Source of the DNA: JBAXTZ01 sp041666525
GTDB lineage: Bacteria; Bacillota; Negativicutes; JBAXTZ01
NCBI GenBank assembly: GCA_041666525.1
Contig: JBAYGT010000013.1
Coordinates: 1 to 64,000 of the forward strand
Length of the DNA stretch: 64,000 nt
Reading direction: 5' to 3'
A program made the translations under genes and the position numbers. Within the stretch, counting starts at the first letter, position 1; each line of letters begins with the position of its first letter. The notes below the pieces were generated by a model, which saw only the letters and a list, made by a program, of their open reading frames with translations, had not been told where the DNA came from and did not search any database. Positions 53,770 through 62,593 of the stretch are shown piece after piece.

Positions 53770-54636
53770 GTGGAACAAATTTGGACGATTGCGACGTTGC
53801 TTAGTTGGACGGCTGATTATTTTGCAAAAAAATCGATTAGTTCAGCGCGGTTGGATGCCGAACTATTATTAGCCGATTTGCTTGGACACGATCGAATTTA
53901 CTTGTACGTTAATTTTGACCGGCCGCTACTTGCGGATGAATTGGCTGGTTATAAAGAACGAGTTAAGCGTCGGGCTGCAAACGAACCGTTAGCGTATATT
54001 CTTGGACGTCGTGAATTCTATAAGCTGGATTTTACGGTAACTCCAGCGGTGCTGATACCGCGTCCGGAAACAGAAATATTGGTGGCGTCAGCGATCGAAC
54101 AAGCCAAAGTTGCTGATTCAAAACGCGCATTAGATTTAGGAACAGGTAGCGGCGCAATTGCGGTAAGTTTGTTGGTCAATTTACCGGAATTAATTATGAA
54201 AGCCAGTGATTTATCGACAGCGGCTTTAGAAATTGCGCGCGCTAATGCCGAAAAACATTCAGTAGCAGTCAGGACAGAATTCGTAGTCAGCGATTGGTTT
54301 ACGAATATTGCGTCAGAGCGATTTGATATTATCGTTTCTAATCCGCCATATATCGAACTGTCTTCACTGGGAAAATTACAACCAGAGTTGGGATATGAGC
54401 CGCAGTCGGCGTTGTACGCCGATGCCGACGGATTGTGTTGTTACCGGACAATTTTGGCGCGGGCATATGAATACTTGGCTGTTAATGGTAAATTGTTTCT
54501 TGAAGTTGGTTTTAATCAGGCAGAAGCGGTTGCGAAAATTGCCAAATCAGCAAATAAATACGGAAGCGTTGAATTTGTAAAAGATTATTCCGGCATCGAC
54601 CGGGTTGTAGTTATTTCGGCGAATGGTCCAAGTTAA
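53770..54636 (+). CDS. prmC: Peptide chain release factor N5-glutamine methyltransferase
   Basis: A 288-aa PrmC/HemK. The helical N-domain (SSARLDAELLLADLLGHDRIYLY) precedes the SAM domain with ALDLGTGSGAIAVSLL and the NPPY catalytic motif in IIVSNPPYIE. It methylates the GGQ glutamine of RF1 and RF2. The frame is open from 53737, but GGGG 5 nt before the GTG at 53770 suggests the shorter start. Its stop overlaps the next start by one base (TAATG). Confidence 0.94.
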   Translation: MEQIWTIATLLSWTADYFAKKSISSARLDAELLLADLLGHDRIYLYVNFDRPLLADELAGYKERVKRRAANEPLAYILGRREFYKLDFTVTPAVLIPRPETEILVASAIEQAKVADSKRALDLGTGSGAIAVSLLVNLPELIMKASDLSTAALEIARANAEKHSVAVRTEFVVSDWFTNIASERFDIIVSNPPYIELSSLGKLQPELGYEPQSALYADADGLCCYRTILARAYEYLAVNGKLFLEVGFNQAEAVAKIAKSANKYGSVEFVKDYSGIDRVVVISANGPS

Positions 54637-55679
54637 TGAAGACAAAATATTATAAGATTGATGACATCCAGTCTGGTGCCGCACGGACAGTAATATCTGA
54701 AACGGCACAGGCAATCCGCAAAGGCGAGTTAGTGGCTTTTCCAACCGAAACAGTGTACGGCCTAGGCGCAAACGGTTTGGATGCGAATGCAGTTCGGAAG
54801 ATATTTGCAGCCAAAGGCCGTCCGAGCGACAATCCATTGATACTGCATATTGCCAAAGAATCGATGCTGGACGAAATTGTTTGTGAAGTCAATGCAAAAA
54901 CAGCGTTATTGCTTGATGCGTTTTGGCCTGGTCCGCTGACCGTAGTTTTACGCAAAACCGACTTGGTGCCAGCGGTGACCTGCGGTGGATTGGACACCGT
55001 AGCTGTACGTTGGCCGGCCTGCCCGATTGCACAAGCTTTGATATTGGCAAGTGACGTTCCAATTGCCGCGCCAAGCGCTAACACGTCCGGTCGTCCGAGT
55101 CCGACCTGTGCTGCAGCGGTATTAGCTGATTTGGATGCGAAAATTGCTTATATTATTGATGGTGGTGACTGTGAAATCGGTCTTGAATCGACAGTGATTG
55201 ATTGTACCGGCGAAATACCGGTGGTGCTTCGTCCCGGTAGTGTTACAGCGGAGATGATTGAAGTGGTATTGGGTGAAGCGGCATTGCAGTCATTTGATTT
55301 ATTGGGTGATAATGATGCACCGCGTGCGCCGGGAATGAAATACCGGCACTATGCGCCGCGTGCGCCATTAATACTCGTCGATGTTGATGATTGTGATCAA
55401 TGGAGCGAACTGCAAAAACAACTGAAAAGTGTTAACAAACGGATCGGTTTTATCGGCAGCCAGGAAACATGCGACCGGATGCCGGGAAATATTTTTTGCT
55501 TTGCACTTGCAAAAAAACAGGAAATTAAGCGGGCGGCAGCGAATTTGTTTAAGGCCATTAGGACGATGGATGAGCATAATATAGAATTAATTTTTGCCGA
55601 AACCTGGTCTGATACAGACATAGGAATGGCGTTAATGAACCGGTTGCGAAAAGCTTCAGGAAATAGTAAGATTAACTAG
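54636..55679 (+). CDS. ywlC: L-threonylcarbamoyladenylate synthase (Sua5/YwlC)
   Basis: A 347-aa two-domain Sua5-type enzyme. The YrdC domain (about 15-210) has LVAFPTETVYGLGANG, KIFAAKGRPSDNPLILHI, PLTVVLRKT, APSANTSGRPSPT and STVIDCTG. After the linker APGMKYRHYAPRAPL a C-terminal Sua5 domain (about 240-347) follows. It makes threonylcarbamoyl-AMP for the t6A modification of ANN-decoding tRNAs. Length fits the long, Bacillus-type form. Confidence 0.95.
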   Translation: MKTKYYKIDDIQSGAARTVISETAQAIRKGELVAFPTETVYGLGANGLDANAVRKIFAAKGRPSDNPLILHIAKESMLDEIVCEVNAKTALLLDAFWPGPLTVVLRKTDLVPAVTCGGLDTVAVRWPACPIAQALILASDVPIAAPSANTSGRPSPTCAAAVLADLDAKIAYIIDGGDCEIGLESTVIDCTGEIPVVLRPGSVTAEMIEVVLGEAALQSFDLLGDNDAPRAPGMKYRHYAPRAPLILVDVDDCDQWSELQKQLKSVNKRIGFIGSQETCDRMPGNIFCFALAKKQEIKRAAANLFKAIRTMDEHNIELIFAETWSDTDIGMALMNRLRKASGNSKIN

Positions 55680-55729
55680 CCGTTTATAAACACTTATAAT
55701 TGAACCAGTTATTCGTAGTTGGAGGAATT

Positions 55730-56635
55730 GTGAAAAAAATTCTGATCGTCGACACCGGTAATACTTGCCGCAGCCCGATGGCGGAGATGGTATTGAAAAA
55801 GCGCCTTGAAGAAAACAATTTAACCGACAGGTTATTGGTAGTTTCTGCCGGTTTAGCAATTGAATCCAGCCGCGCAGCCTCGCGCGGTGCGCGTTTTGCT
55901 GCGACCAGCGTTGGAATGTCGCTGGAAAATCATCAGGCACGTCAGGTCTTGCCGGAACAATTAGTAGAGGCAGATTTGGTGCTGTGCATGACGGAGTCAC
56001 ACAAACAATTGCTAAAAAACATGGCGCAGCTTTCTGCAAAAAAAGTATTCACACTGAAAGAATACGCCGGTGAAAGCGGTGATGTGCTCGACCCTTATGA
56101 TAAGCCTGTCGAAGAATATGTTGATTGTCTTGGTGAAATATCATTATTGATCGACCGTTCTTTTCCGAAATTTCTCGAATTGACCGAGCGGTTGCGTGTT
56201 GCAATTGGTAGTGATCATGGCGGCGTTAACCTAAAGGCGGAAATAAAAGCGCAGCTGGATGAACTGAACATTGAATACCATGATTTTGGTGTACAGCATG
56301 ACGAAGCAGCAGATTACCCTGATATTGCCGAGATCGTTTGCAAGGCGATGTTGCGGGGCGAGTTTGAACGGGGAATATTAATTTGCGGTACTGGTATTGG
56401 CATTAGCATTTCCGCAAACAAAATTCATGGTATCCGCGCGGCATTATGCAGTGATGTTTTTTCGGCTCAAGCAACCCGCGCGCACAATAACACCAATGTT
56501 CTGTGTATGGGCGAGCGAGTGATAGGCGCCGGTTTGGCACGGATGATTACCAGCACTTGGTTGGGAACAGAGTTTGAGGGCGGTCGTCATGAGCGTCGTG
56601 TAGATAAGATGATGAAACTTGAAGATAGTGAGTGA
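55730..56635 (+). CDS. rpiB: Fusion: LMW protein-tyrosine-phosphatase-like domain (nucleophile lost) and ribose-5-phosphate isomerase B
   Basis: A 301-aa fusion. Residues 1-150 form a low-molecular-weight phosphatase domain of the YwlE kind, but the loop reads VDTGNTCRSPMAE: the Cys of the C-x5-R nucleophile loop is Asp at position 8 (GAC codon). R14 and the acid D121 in LDPYD are kept. Residues 155-300 form a full RpiB domain: SDHGG, ADYPDIA, C219 in LICGTGIGIS, NTNVLCMGERVIG. So isomerase activity is expected and phosphatase activity is doubtful. GTG with GGAGG 4 nt upstream; the frame opens at 55700. In other Firmicutes these are often two separate adjacent genes. Confidence 0.9.
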   Translation: MKKILIVDTGNTCRSPMAEMVLKKRLEENNLTDRLLVVSAGLAIESSRAASRGARFAATSVGMSLENHQARQVLPEQLVEADLVLCMTESHKQLLKNMAQLSAKKVFTLKEYAGESGDVLDPYDKPVEEYVDCLGEISLLIDRSFPKFLELTERLRVAIGSDHGGVNLKAEIKAQLDELNIEYHDFGVQHDEAADYPDIAEIVCKAMLRGEFERGILICGTGIGISISANKIHGIRAALCSDVFSAQATRAHNNTNVLCMGERVIGAGLARMITSTWLGTEFEGGRHERRVDKMMKLEDSE

Positions 56636-56644
56636 AAGTTTATT

Positions 56645-57190
56645 ATGATTGATTTTGAGCTGTTGCGCTCACAAACTGAGAAAATGTTGGACGAGTTTTT
56701 TGAACTGGCAGCATTAAATGCCGGCGCAGTATTAGCAATTGGCTGCAGTACCAGCGCGATTTTGGGCAAAAAAATTGGTTCGGCCGGTTCAACTGACGTC
56801 GCGCAATTGATTTATCCGATTATTATAAATAAAGCTGCAGAGCAAAATATAAATGTTGTATTTCAATGTTGTGAGCACCTTAATCGCGCGGTTGTTGTCG
56901 ATCATAAAATAGCACTTGAGCAACATCTGGAAATCGTATCGGTTGTGCCGAAACCCAAGGCCGGCGGCGCATTGGCAAGCCTTGCCTATCAAACAATGAA
57001 CGATCCGGTGGTGGTTGAATTTGCCAAGGCCGATGCCGGAATTGATATTGGCGGTGTGTTGATTGGTATGCATATCCGCCACGTCGCAGTGCCGCTTAAG
57101 CTTGAGAACAACTATATTGGCGAAGCGCGGATCGTGGCTGCCAAATCGCGTCCGAAACTTATCGGCGGCGAGCGTGCACAGTACCAGTAA
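56645..57190 (+). CDS. ywlG: TIGR01440/UPF0340 family protein (YwlG)
   Basis: A 181-aa protein matching the YwlG family: IGCSTSAILGKKIGSAGS near residue 32, VVFQCCEHLNRAVVVD, VVPKPKAGGALA and an IDIGGVLIGMHIRHVAVP core. No function is established that I know. Its position between rpiB and glyA is conserved in Firmicutes. The RBS is weak. Confidence 0.9.
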   Translation: MIDFELLRSQTEKMLDEFFELAALNAGAVLAIGCSTSAILGKKIGSAGSTDVAQLIYPIIINKAAEQNINVVFQCCEHLNRAVVVDHKIALEQHLEIVSVVPKPKAGGALASLAYQTMNDPVVVEFAKADAGIDIGGVLIGMHIRHVAVPLKLENNYIGEARIVAAKSRPKLIGGERAQYQ

Positions 57191-57223
57191 AATTGTATAT
57201 ATTTTAAAAAAGGAAGACAGTAA

Positions 57224-58465
57224 ATGAGTATACTTAAAAAACAAGATCCGGAAGTATTCTTGGCGATGTCCCAGGAGTTAGGACGGCAACGTGACAAAAT
57301 TGAATTAATTGCCTCGGAAAATTTTGTTTCTGAAGCGGTGTTAGAAGCTCAGGGGTCAGTACTGACCAACAAGTACGCCGAAGGCTATCCGGGGAAACGT
57401 TATTATGGCGGTTGTGAATATGTAGATATTGTTGAGATTTTGGCGATTGAACGCGCTAAAAAGCTGTTCGGTGCTGAACATGCTAATGTTCAACCGCATA
57501 GCGGCGCGCAAGCGAACATGGCAGTATGTTTTGCATTTTTGCGTCCCGGCGATACTATTCTCGGTATGAACTTGGCGCATGGTGGTCATTTGACGCACGG
57601 AAGCCCGGTAAACATGTCGGGAAGCTACTATAATATTGTGCCTTACGGCGTAGATGAAAAAACATTTTATATTGATTACGCTGAAGTGCGCCGCTTGGCA
57701 GTCGAGCACAAACCGAAACTGATAATTGCCGGGGCAAGCGCTTATCCGCGCGAGATTGATTTTGCGACGATGGGTGAAATTGCCCGCGAAGTTGGCGCGG
57801 TTTTCATGGTAGACATGGCACACATTGCCGGATTGGTGGCCGCTGGTCTGCATCCAAGTCCGGTACCGCATGCTGATATTGTAACCACGACTACGCATAA
57901 AACGTTGCGCGGACCGCGTGGCGGTTTGATTCTTTGCAAGGAACAATGGGCAGCAAAAATCAACAAAGCAATTTTCCCCGGCATCCAGGGCGGTCCTTTG
58001 ATGCATATCATTGCGGCCAAAGCAGTTGCGCTGCAAGAAGCCCTGCAACCGGAATTTGTCGAATACCAACAACGAATAATTGACAATGCGCAGGCCTTGG
58101 CTACTGCGCTGACTGAAAATGGTTTTAACCTGGTTTCTGGCGGAACCGACAATCATTTAATGTTGGTCGATTTGCGAAATATTGGCTTGACAGGTAAAGT
58201 GGCGGAAAAGTTGTTGGACGAAATTGGTATTACTGTTAATAAGAATGCCATTCCTTTTGATCCGACAAGCCCGTTTATTACCAGCGGCATCCGTATCGGG
58301 ACACCGGCGGCAACAACCCGTGGCTTGAATACGGACGATATGAAAGAAATCGCCGCGATAATTAAATTGGTGCTGACGAATCCGGACAGTGAGGCCATCA
58401 GAGAACAAGCTGCCCAACGGGTAGCGGCTATCTGTGCCAAGTATCCGATGTATGTTAATCAGTGA
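57224..58465 (+). CDS. glyA: Serine hydroxymethyltransferase
   Basis: A 413-aa PLP enzyme. IELIASENFVSEAVLEAQGSVLTNKYAEGYPGKRYYGGCE contains the tetrahydrofolate and dimer contacts, and the PLP lysine is in TTTTHKTLRGPRGG. It interconverts serine and glycine with tetrahydrofolate. Threonine aldolase at 17.6 kb would be a second glycine source. AAGGAAG precedes the ATG. Confidence 0.97.
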   Translation: MSILKKQDPEVFLAMSQELGRQRDKIELIASENFVSEAVLEAQGSVLTNKYAEGYPGKRYYGGCEYVDIVEILAIERAKKLFGAEHANVQPHSGAQANMAVCFAFLRPGDTILGMNLAHGGHLTHGSPVNMSGSYYNIVPYGVDEKTFYIDYAEVRRLAVEHKPKLIIAGASAYPREIDFATMGEIAREVGAVFMVDMAHIAGLVAAGLHPSPVPHADIVTTTTHKTLRGPRGGLILCKEQWAAKINKAIFPGIQGGPLMHIIAAKAVALQEALQPEFVEYQQRIIDNAQALATALTENGFNLVSGGTDNHLMLVDLRNIGLTGKVAEKLLDEIGITVNKNAIPFDPTSPFITSGIRIGTPAATTRGLNTDDMKEIAAIIKLVLTNPDSEAIREQAAQRVAAICAKYPMYVNQ

Positions 58466-58506
58466 TATTTTAATGTTGAGATGAACTAGTGTGAGGAGAG
58501 GGTTAT

Positions 58507-59133
58507 ATGAAAGTCAAAATAATTAATCATCCGTTGATTCAGCATAAACTTACTTTGATGCGCGATAAAAATACCGGTACCAAGGAGTTCCGTGAATTGC
58601 TAGATGAGGTTGCGATGCTGATGGGTTATGAGATTACCCGTGATTTATCGCTGGTTGAAGTTGAAATAGAAACACCGGTTGTCAAGTGCAAGGCTTATTT
58701 AATTGAAGGCCGCAAAATTGCTTTGGTGCCGATTCTGCGTGCCGGATTGGGCATGGTCGAAGGTTTGGTTAAGCTGCTTCCAGCGGCGAAAATTGGCCAT
58801 ATTGGTTGCTATCGTGACCCGGTTACACTTATTCCGCATGAATACTATTGCAAATTACCACCGGACATTGAAGAACGCGAAATTGTGGTTGTCGATCCGA
58901 TGCTGGCAACCGGCGGTTCAGCTGATGCAGCGATTACGTTGATAAAACAAAAAGGCGGTAAAAATATCAAACTCATGTGTCTGGTCGCTGCGCCTGAGGG
59001 CGTGAAGGCGATTAACAAGGCGCATCCGGATGTGGAAATATTTGTCGCAGCGGTGGATGAGTGTCTGAACGACCATGGTTATATTGTACCGGGCCTGGGT
59101 GATGCTGGTGACCGGATTTTTGGAACAAAATAA
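58507..59133 (+). CDS. upp: Uracil phosphoribosyltransferase
   Basis: A 208-aa UPRTase. The PRPP loop is VVDPMLATGGSADAAI and the uracil-binding C-terminal loop is YIVPGLGDAGDRIFGTK. It salvages uracil to UMP. Position after glyA is the usual Firmicutes order. A strong terminator closes the string. Confidence 0.97.
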   Translation: MKVKIINHPLIQHKLTLMRDKNTGTKEFRELLDEVAMLMGYEITRDLSLVEVEIETPVVKCKAYLIEGRKIALVPILRAGLGMVEGLVKLLPAAKIGHIGCYRDPVTLIPHEYYCKLPPDIEEREIVVVDPMLATGGSADAAITLIKQKGGKNIKLMCLVAAPEGVKAINKAHPDVEIFVAAVDECLNDHGYIVPGLGDAGDRIFGTK

Positions 59134-59140
59134 AGAATAC

Positions 59141-59172
59141 AAAAATCTCTGAATAAATTCAGAGATTTTTTT
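59141..59172 (+). terminator. Rho-independent terminator after upp
   Basis: A 13-bp stem (59141-59153 with 59158-59170), loop TAAA, and a T-run. It ends the translation/one-carbon transcript. Confidence 0.92.
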
Positions 59173-59271
59173 GTATTGTAGCAGGAAGTTAGGGTTTGCT
59201 GACGAATTACTATGCAGTACCTATGTAATGAAAAATTGATGGCTATGATTGCAAATTATTTTGGAGGCATT

Positions 59272-60561
59272 ATGAACTGGTTTAGTTGGTTTCTCGAAGA
59301 AAAAATTATGCCCGCTGCTGTTAAAGTGTCGGGGCAACGGCATTTGTCAGCGATTCGCGAAGGATTTATCGTATTCATGCCGTTTATGATTATCGGTTCG
59401 TTGTTCTTGATTGTTGCCAATTTTCCGTTACCGGGTTATTCAAGCTTAATGAAAAGCATCTTTGGCGCGAAATGGGATTTTTACGTCGGTTTACCGGCTG
59501 ATGCGACTTTCGGGATTATGTCGATTTTTGTCGGAACAGCTGTTGCTTACAAACTGGCATTGTCCTATAAAGTGGATACGCTGGCCGCTGGAATCACCGG
59601 ATTGGTTTGTTTTCTTATAACCATCCCGTTTGGCGTTGTAGTTGGTGATAAAGTTGTCGGCGCAATTCCAGCGCAGTACATCGGGTCACGCGGTTTATTT
59701 GTGGCGTTGCTGATGGCGATAGTTTCGGTTGAGATATTCAGAAAAATTGTGCAAAAGGGAATCGTGATAAAAATGCCGGACGGTGTACCCCCGGGAGTGG
59801 CGCGATCGTTTGCGGCGCTTATTCCTGCCGGGTGTGCGATAACGGTAGCGTTATTTATCCGTATCGGCTTTGCACTAACTCCTTTTGAAACATTGACCGG
59901 GTTTATTAATGCTACAGTCACGGCGCCGTTGAGTTTGATTGGGAATTCGCTGCCGGGCGCAATATTGACTGTTTTTGCAACGACGCTATTTTGGACGATT
60001 GGCTTGAATGGCGGTTCGATTACCAGCGGTTTTTTGCGGCCGGTTTGGATGCCGCTGCAGGAACAAAACATTCTTGCGATCAAGGCTGGTTTGTTACCGC
60101 CCAATATTATTACCGAACAATTCTATGATTTGATCTGGATGGGCGGTGCTGGCGCAACTCTGGCGCTGGTGCTGATTATGCTTATAAAAAGTCATTCCGA
60201 ACAATATAAGGAATTGTCGCGTTTGGCGATAGCACCGGCGTTATTCAACATTAATGAACCAATAATGTTTGGTCTGCCGATTGTACTCAATCCGTTGATG
60301 ATAATCCCTTTTTCCATTGCACCGATAGTAATGGTGGTGATAAATTATTTTGCCATGTATTTTGATATTGTCGCAAAACCGACCGGAGTGTTTTTGCCAT
60401 GGACAACGCCGCCGCTCATTCAAGGTTGGCTGGTAACCGGCTCAATCAGCGGTTCGTTCCTGCAGTTGTTTGATATTTTTGTCGGTATGGCAATTTATCT
60501 GCCGTTTATCAGAATTATGGACAAACGGATGCTGGCTGAGGAACACAAACAAAGTTCGTAG
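59272..60561 (+). CDS. PTS EIIC permease, cellobiose/chitobiose type (orphan)
   Basis: A 429-aa membrane protein of the lactose/cellobiose EIIC family. The N-terminus KVSGQRHLSAIREGFIVFMPFMIIGSLFLI, the ALFNINEPIMFGLPIVLNPLM loop and LPWTTPPLIQGWLVTG match. It closely resembles the permease at 29386. No EIIA or EIIB gene is adjacent, so it must share components. The frame is open from 59212, but GGAGG 4 nt before the ATG at 59272 fixes the start. Confidence 0.9.
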   Translation: MNWFSWFLEEKIMPAAVKVSGQRHLSAIREGFIVFMPFMIIGSLFLIVANFPLPGYSSLMKSIFGAKWDFYVGLPADATFGIMSIFVGTAVAYKLALSYKVDTLAAGITGLVCFLITIPFGVVVGDKVVGAIPAQYIGSRGLFVALLMAIVSVEIFRKIVQKGIVIKMPDGVPPGVARSFAALIPAGCAITVALFIRIGFALTPFETLTGFINATVTAPLSLIGNSLPGAILTVFATTLFWTIGLNGGSITSGFLRPVWMPLQEQNILAIKAGLLPPNIITEQFYDLIWMGGAGATLALVLIMLIKSHSEQYKELSRLAIAPALFNINEPIMFGLPIVLNPLMIIPFSIAPIVMVVINYFAMYFDIVAKPTGVFLPWTTPPLIQGWLVTGSISGSFLQLFDIFVGMAIYLPFIRIMDKRMLAEEHKQSS

Positions 60562-60588
60562 AAATTTTTAATATAGCAAGAGGCATAA

Positions 60589-61680
60589 ATGAAAATAGCT
60601 ATTATTGGAGCCGGGCCTGCGGGGGTGTATGCAGCCATAACAGCTGCAACTCACGGCGCAGAAGTAACAGTATTCGAAAAACGCTGCGTGGGTGAAGGAA
60701 TTGTTTGCGGAGAGTGTATATTTGATTTTTTTGGAACGCTACAACAACCCCGATATGGATATCGTTATACAGTAGAAAACATTATTGTTCATGCTCATAA
60801 TACATATACGAAGGCGGTTGCAAAATACAACCGCCTTTGGATGATGGACCGAAGCGCTTGGCAGCGTGGATTGGCGGCGGAGGCTGTTGGGCTTGGAGTG
60901 AAAATTCATGAAAACAAGGAAATCTTACCAGCGCAGTTAAGACAATTGAGTCAGGAATTTGATTTCATCATTGATTGCAGCGGTGCGCCCTCCGTTACCG
61001 GTCAGGCCTATGGTTTTCATAGCGAATATTTAAATAAATTCAACGTTGCTTGTCAATACGAGTTGCGCGGCGATTTTTCTAAGTTCAAAAAATCAATTTT
61101 GATTGGCTTTCTTCCCGATATTCCCGCCGAGAACATGCCCGGCTACTATTGGATATTTCCCAAAGACGATCAAAGTGCCAATGTTGGTATCGGATATCGT
61201 ACTGATACGAAGGGCAAAACAGTTAATTTGTGGCAAAAACTTGATGAAGTTATTCGCTTGGAAAATTTGCAAACTATGACGATTACGGGTAGGGGCGGCG
61301 GATTTCTCCCAATATCCAGACCGAATAAGCTTGTCCATGACAATATTTTGCTTGTCGGAGATGCCGCCGGAATAACTTCGGAATTCAGCGGCGAAGGAAT
61401 TGATTTGGCATGTATAAGCGGCACCTTGGCGGCGCGTGCGATACTGGATGGCGACGTGTCCGGTTATCAAAACCGGCTTAACTTGCTGCTCAAAGAAAAG
61501 TTTGCGCTGGACAAAACTATTACCAAATATATGCAAAACAGTAATTTGGTTGAAATTGACGGATTAGTCGATGCGGTTTTTAATAAAAAAATTATTCTCA
61601 ATCCACGGACAATGACGATTGCCTATAAATTGCTCAAAATGATCGTCTTGTGGAAGATCAGAAAACGAATTATAGCATGA
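60589..61680 (+). CDS. FAD-dependent oxidoreductase (geranylgeranyl reductase-like)
   Basis: A 363-aa flavoprotein. The FAD-binding GIGAGPAG-like start is AIIGAGPAGVYAAITAA, followed by the Cys-rich GEGIVCGECI loop typical of the geranylgeranyl reductase/digeranylgeranylglycerophospholipid reductase group. VGDAAGITSEFSGEGIDLACISG closes the FAD site. Substrates reported for the group are isoprenoid lipids and related double-bond reductions. Here the substrate is unknown. The SDR gene follows 30 nt later, and the two may work together (inference). Confidence 0.85.
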   Translation: MKIAIIGAGPAGVYAAITAATHGAEVTVFEKRCVGEGIVCGECIFDFFGTLQQPRYGYRYTVENIIVHAHNTYTKAVAKYNRLWMMDRSAWQRGLAAEAVGLGVKIHENKEILPAQLRQLSQEFDFIIDCSGAPSVTGQAYGFHSEYLNKFNVACQYELRGDFSKFKKSILIGFLPDIPAENMPGYYWIFPKDDQSANVGIGYRTDTKGKTVNLWQKLDEVIRLENLQTMTITGRGGGFLPISRPNKLVHDNILLVGDAAGITSEFSGEGIDLACISGTLAARAILDGDVSGYQNRLNLLLKEKFALDKTITKYMQNSNLVEIDGLVDAVFNKKIILNPRTMTIAYKLLKMIVLWKIRKRIIA

Positions 61681-61710
61681 AAAGAAAATGTTAAGTGTGA
61701 GGATGAAAAA

Positions 61711-62481
61711 ATGAAAACCAAACTTCAGGGGAAAATTGTTTTTATTACCGGAGCTTCCAGCGGTATCGGCGCAGCTTGCGCGCGAGCGTTTGCCGAACAG
61801 GGCGCAAATTTAGTTTTGACTGCACGAAATATTGATAAACTAATCGGACTGGCTGCCGAACTTGAACAAAAATATAACATTAAAGTCATTGCATTGAAAA
61901 TGGACGTGCGTGACCGCGTCGCAATCAAGACAGCAATAGCGCAGTTGCCGTGCGGCGGGAAAAATGTGGATATACTTATTAACAATGCCGGACTGGCGCT
62001 GGGAATGGAAAAAGTTGTCGATGGTAACTCGGATGACTGGGATGTTATGATCGACACTAATGTCAAAGGGGTGCTTAATGTTTGCAAAGAGTTGCTGCCG
62101 GGTATCGTTGAGAATGAAGGACAGATAATCAATATCGGGTCGGTCGCCGGAATCTATCCCTATATCAACGGTGCGGTATATTGTGCTAGCAAAGCCGCAG
62201 TTAAATTTATTACCGATGCCATCCGGATGGAAATGGTAGATAAGCCGATAAAAGTTACCAATATTCAGCCGGGGATGGTTGAAACTGAGTTTTCGATGGT
62301 GCGTTTTAAAGGTGATAGTGAGCGGGCCAAGAAAATTTATGCCGGAATTACTCCGCTTACGCCGGAAGATATTGCCGATATTGTTGTATACACCGCAGTA
62401 CAGCCAAAACACGTTCAGATTTGCGAAGTGACGGTAACAGCATTGCATCAAGCGCCGGTTGGAGCAATTTACAAAAAATAA
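61711..62481 (+). CDS. Short-chain dehydrogenase/reductase
   Basis: A 256-aa classical SDR. The cofactor motif is TGASSGIG at 13-20, NNAG follows in DILINNAGLALG, and the active site has Ser in IGSVAGIYPYING and Y157-x3-K161 in VYCASKAAV. The pattern is close to the YdfG-type 3-hydroxy-acid dehydrogenases that prefer NADP, but the substrate is not certain. GAGG is well placed. A terminator follows, shared with the convergent tnaA. Confidence 0.9.
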   Translation: MKTKLQGKIVFITGASSGIGAACARAFAEQGANLVLTARNIDKLIGLAAELEQKYNIKVIALKMDVRDRVAIKTAIAQLPCGGKNVDILINNAGLALGMEKVVDGNSDDWDVMIDTNVKGVLNVCKELLPGIVENEGQIINIGSVAGIYPYINGAVYCASKAAVKFITDAIRMEMVDKPIKVTNIQPGMVETEFSMVRFKGDSERAKKIYAGITPLTPEDIADIVVYTAVQPKHVQICEVTVTALHQAPVGAIYKK

Positions 62482-62548
62482 ACAATTGCACTTTTTACTG
62501 TAATAGTTTGTTGTAAAAACGCGCGAACTAATTAACAGCTAGAAATAT

Positions 62549-62583
62549 AAAAGACCGCCGGCAATCCTGCACGGCGGTCTTTT
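62549..62583. terminator. Bidirectional rho-independent terminator
   Basis: A 12-bp GC-rich stem (62549-62560 with 62572-62583), an 11-nt loop, with A and T runs on the two sides. It lies between the convergent SDR and tryptophanase genes. Confidence 0.9.
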
Positions 62584-62593
62584 ATGTTTTAAA

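Noticed and set aside
57356..58156. Minus-strand open frame of 266 codons within glyA
   Set aside because: It is antisense to glyA, with an unlikely His/Arg/Cys-rich composition and no family resemblance.
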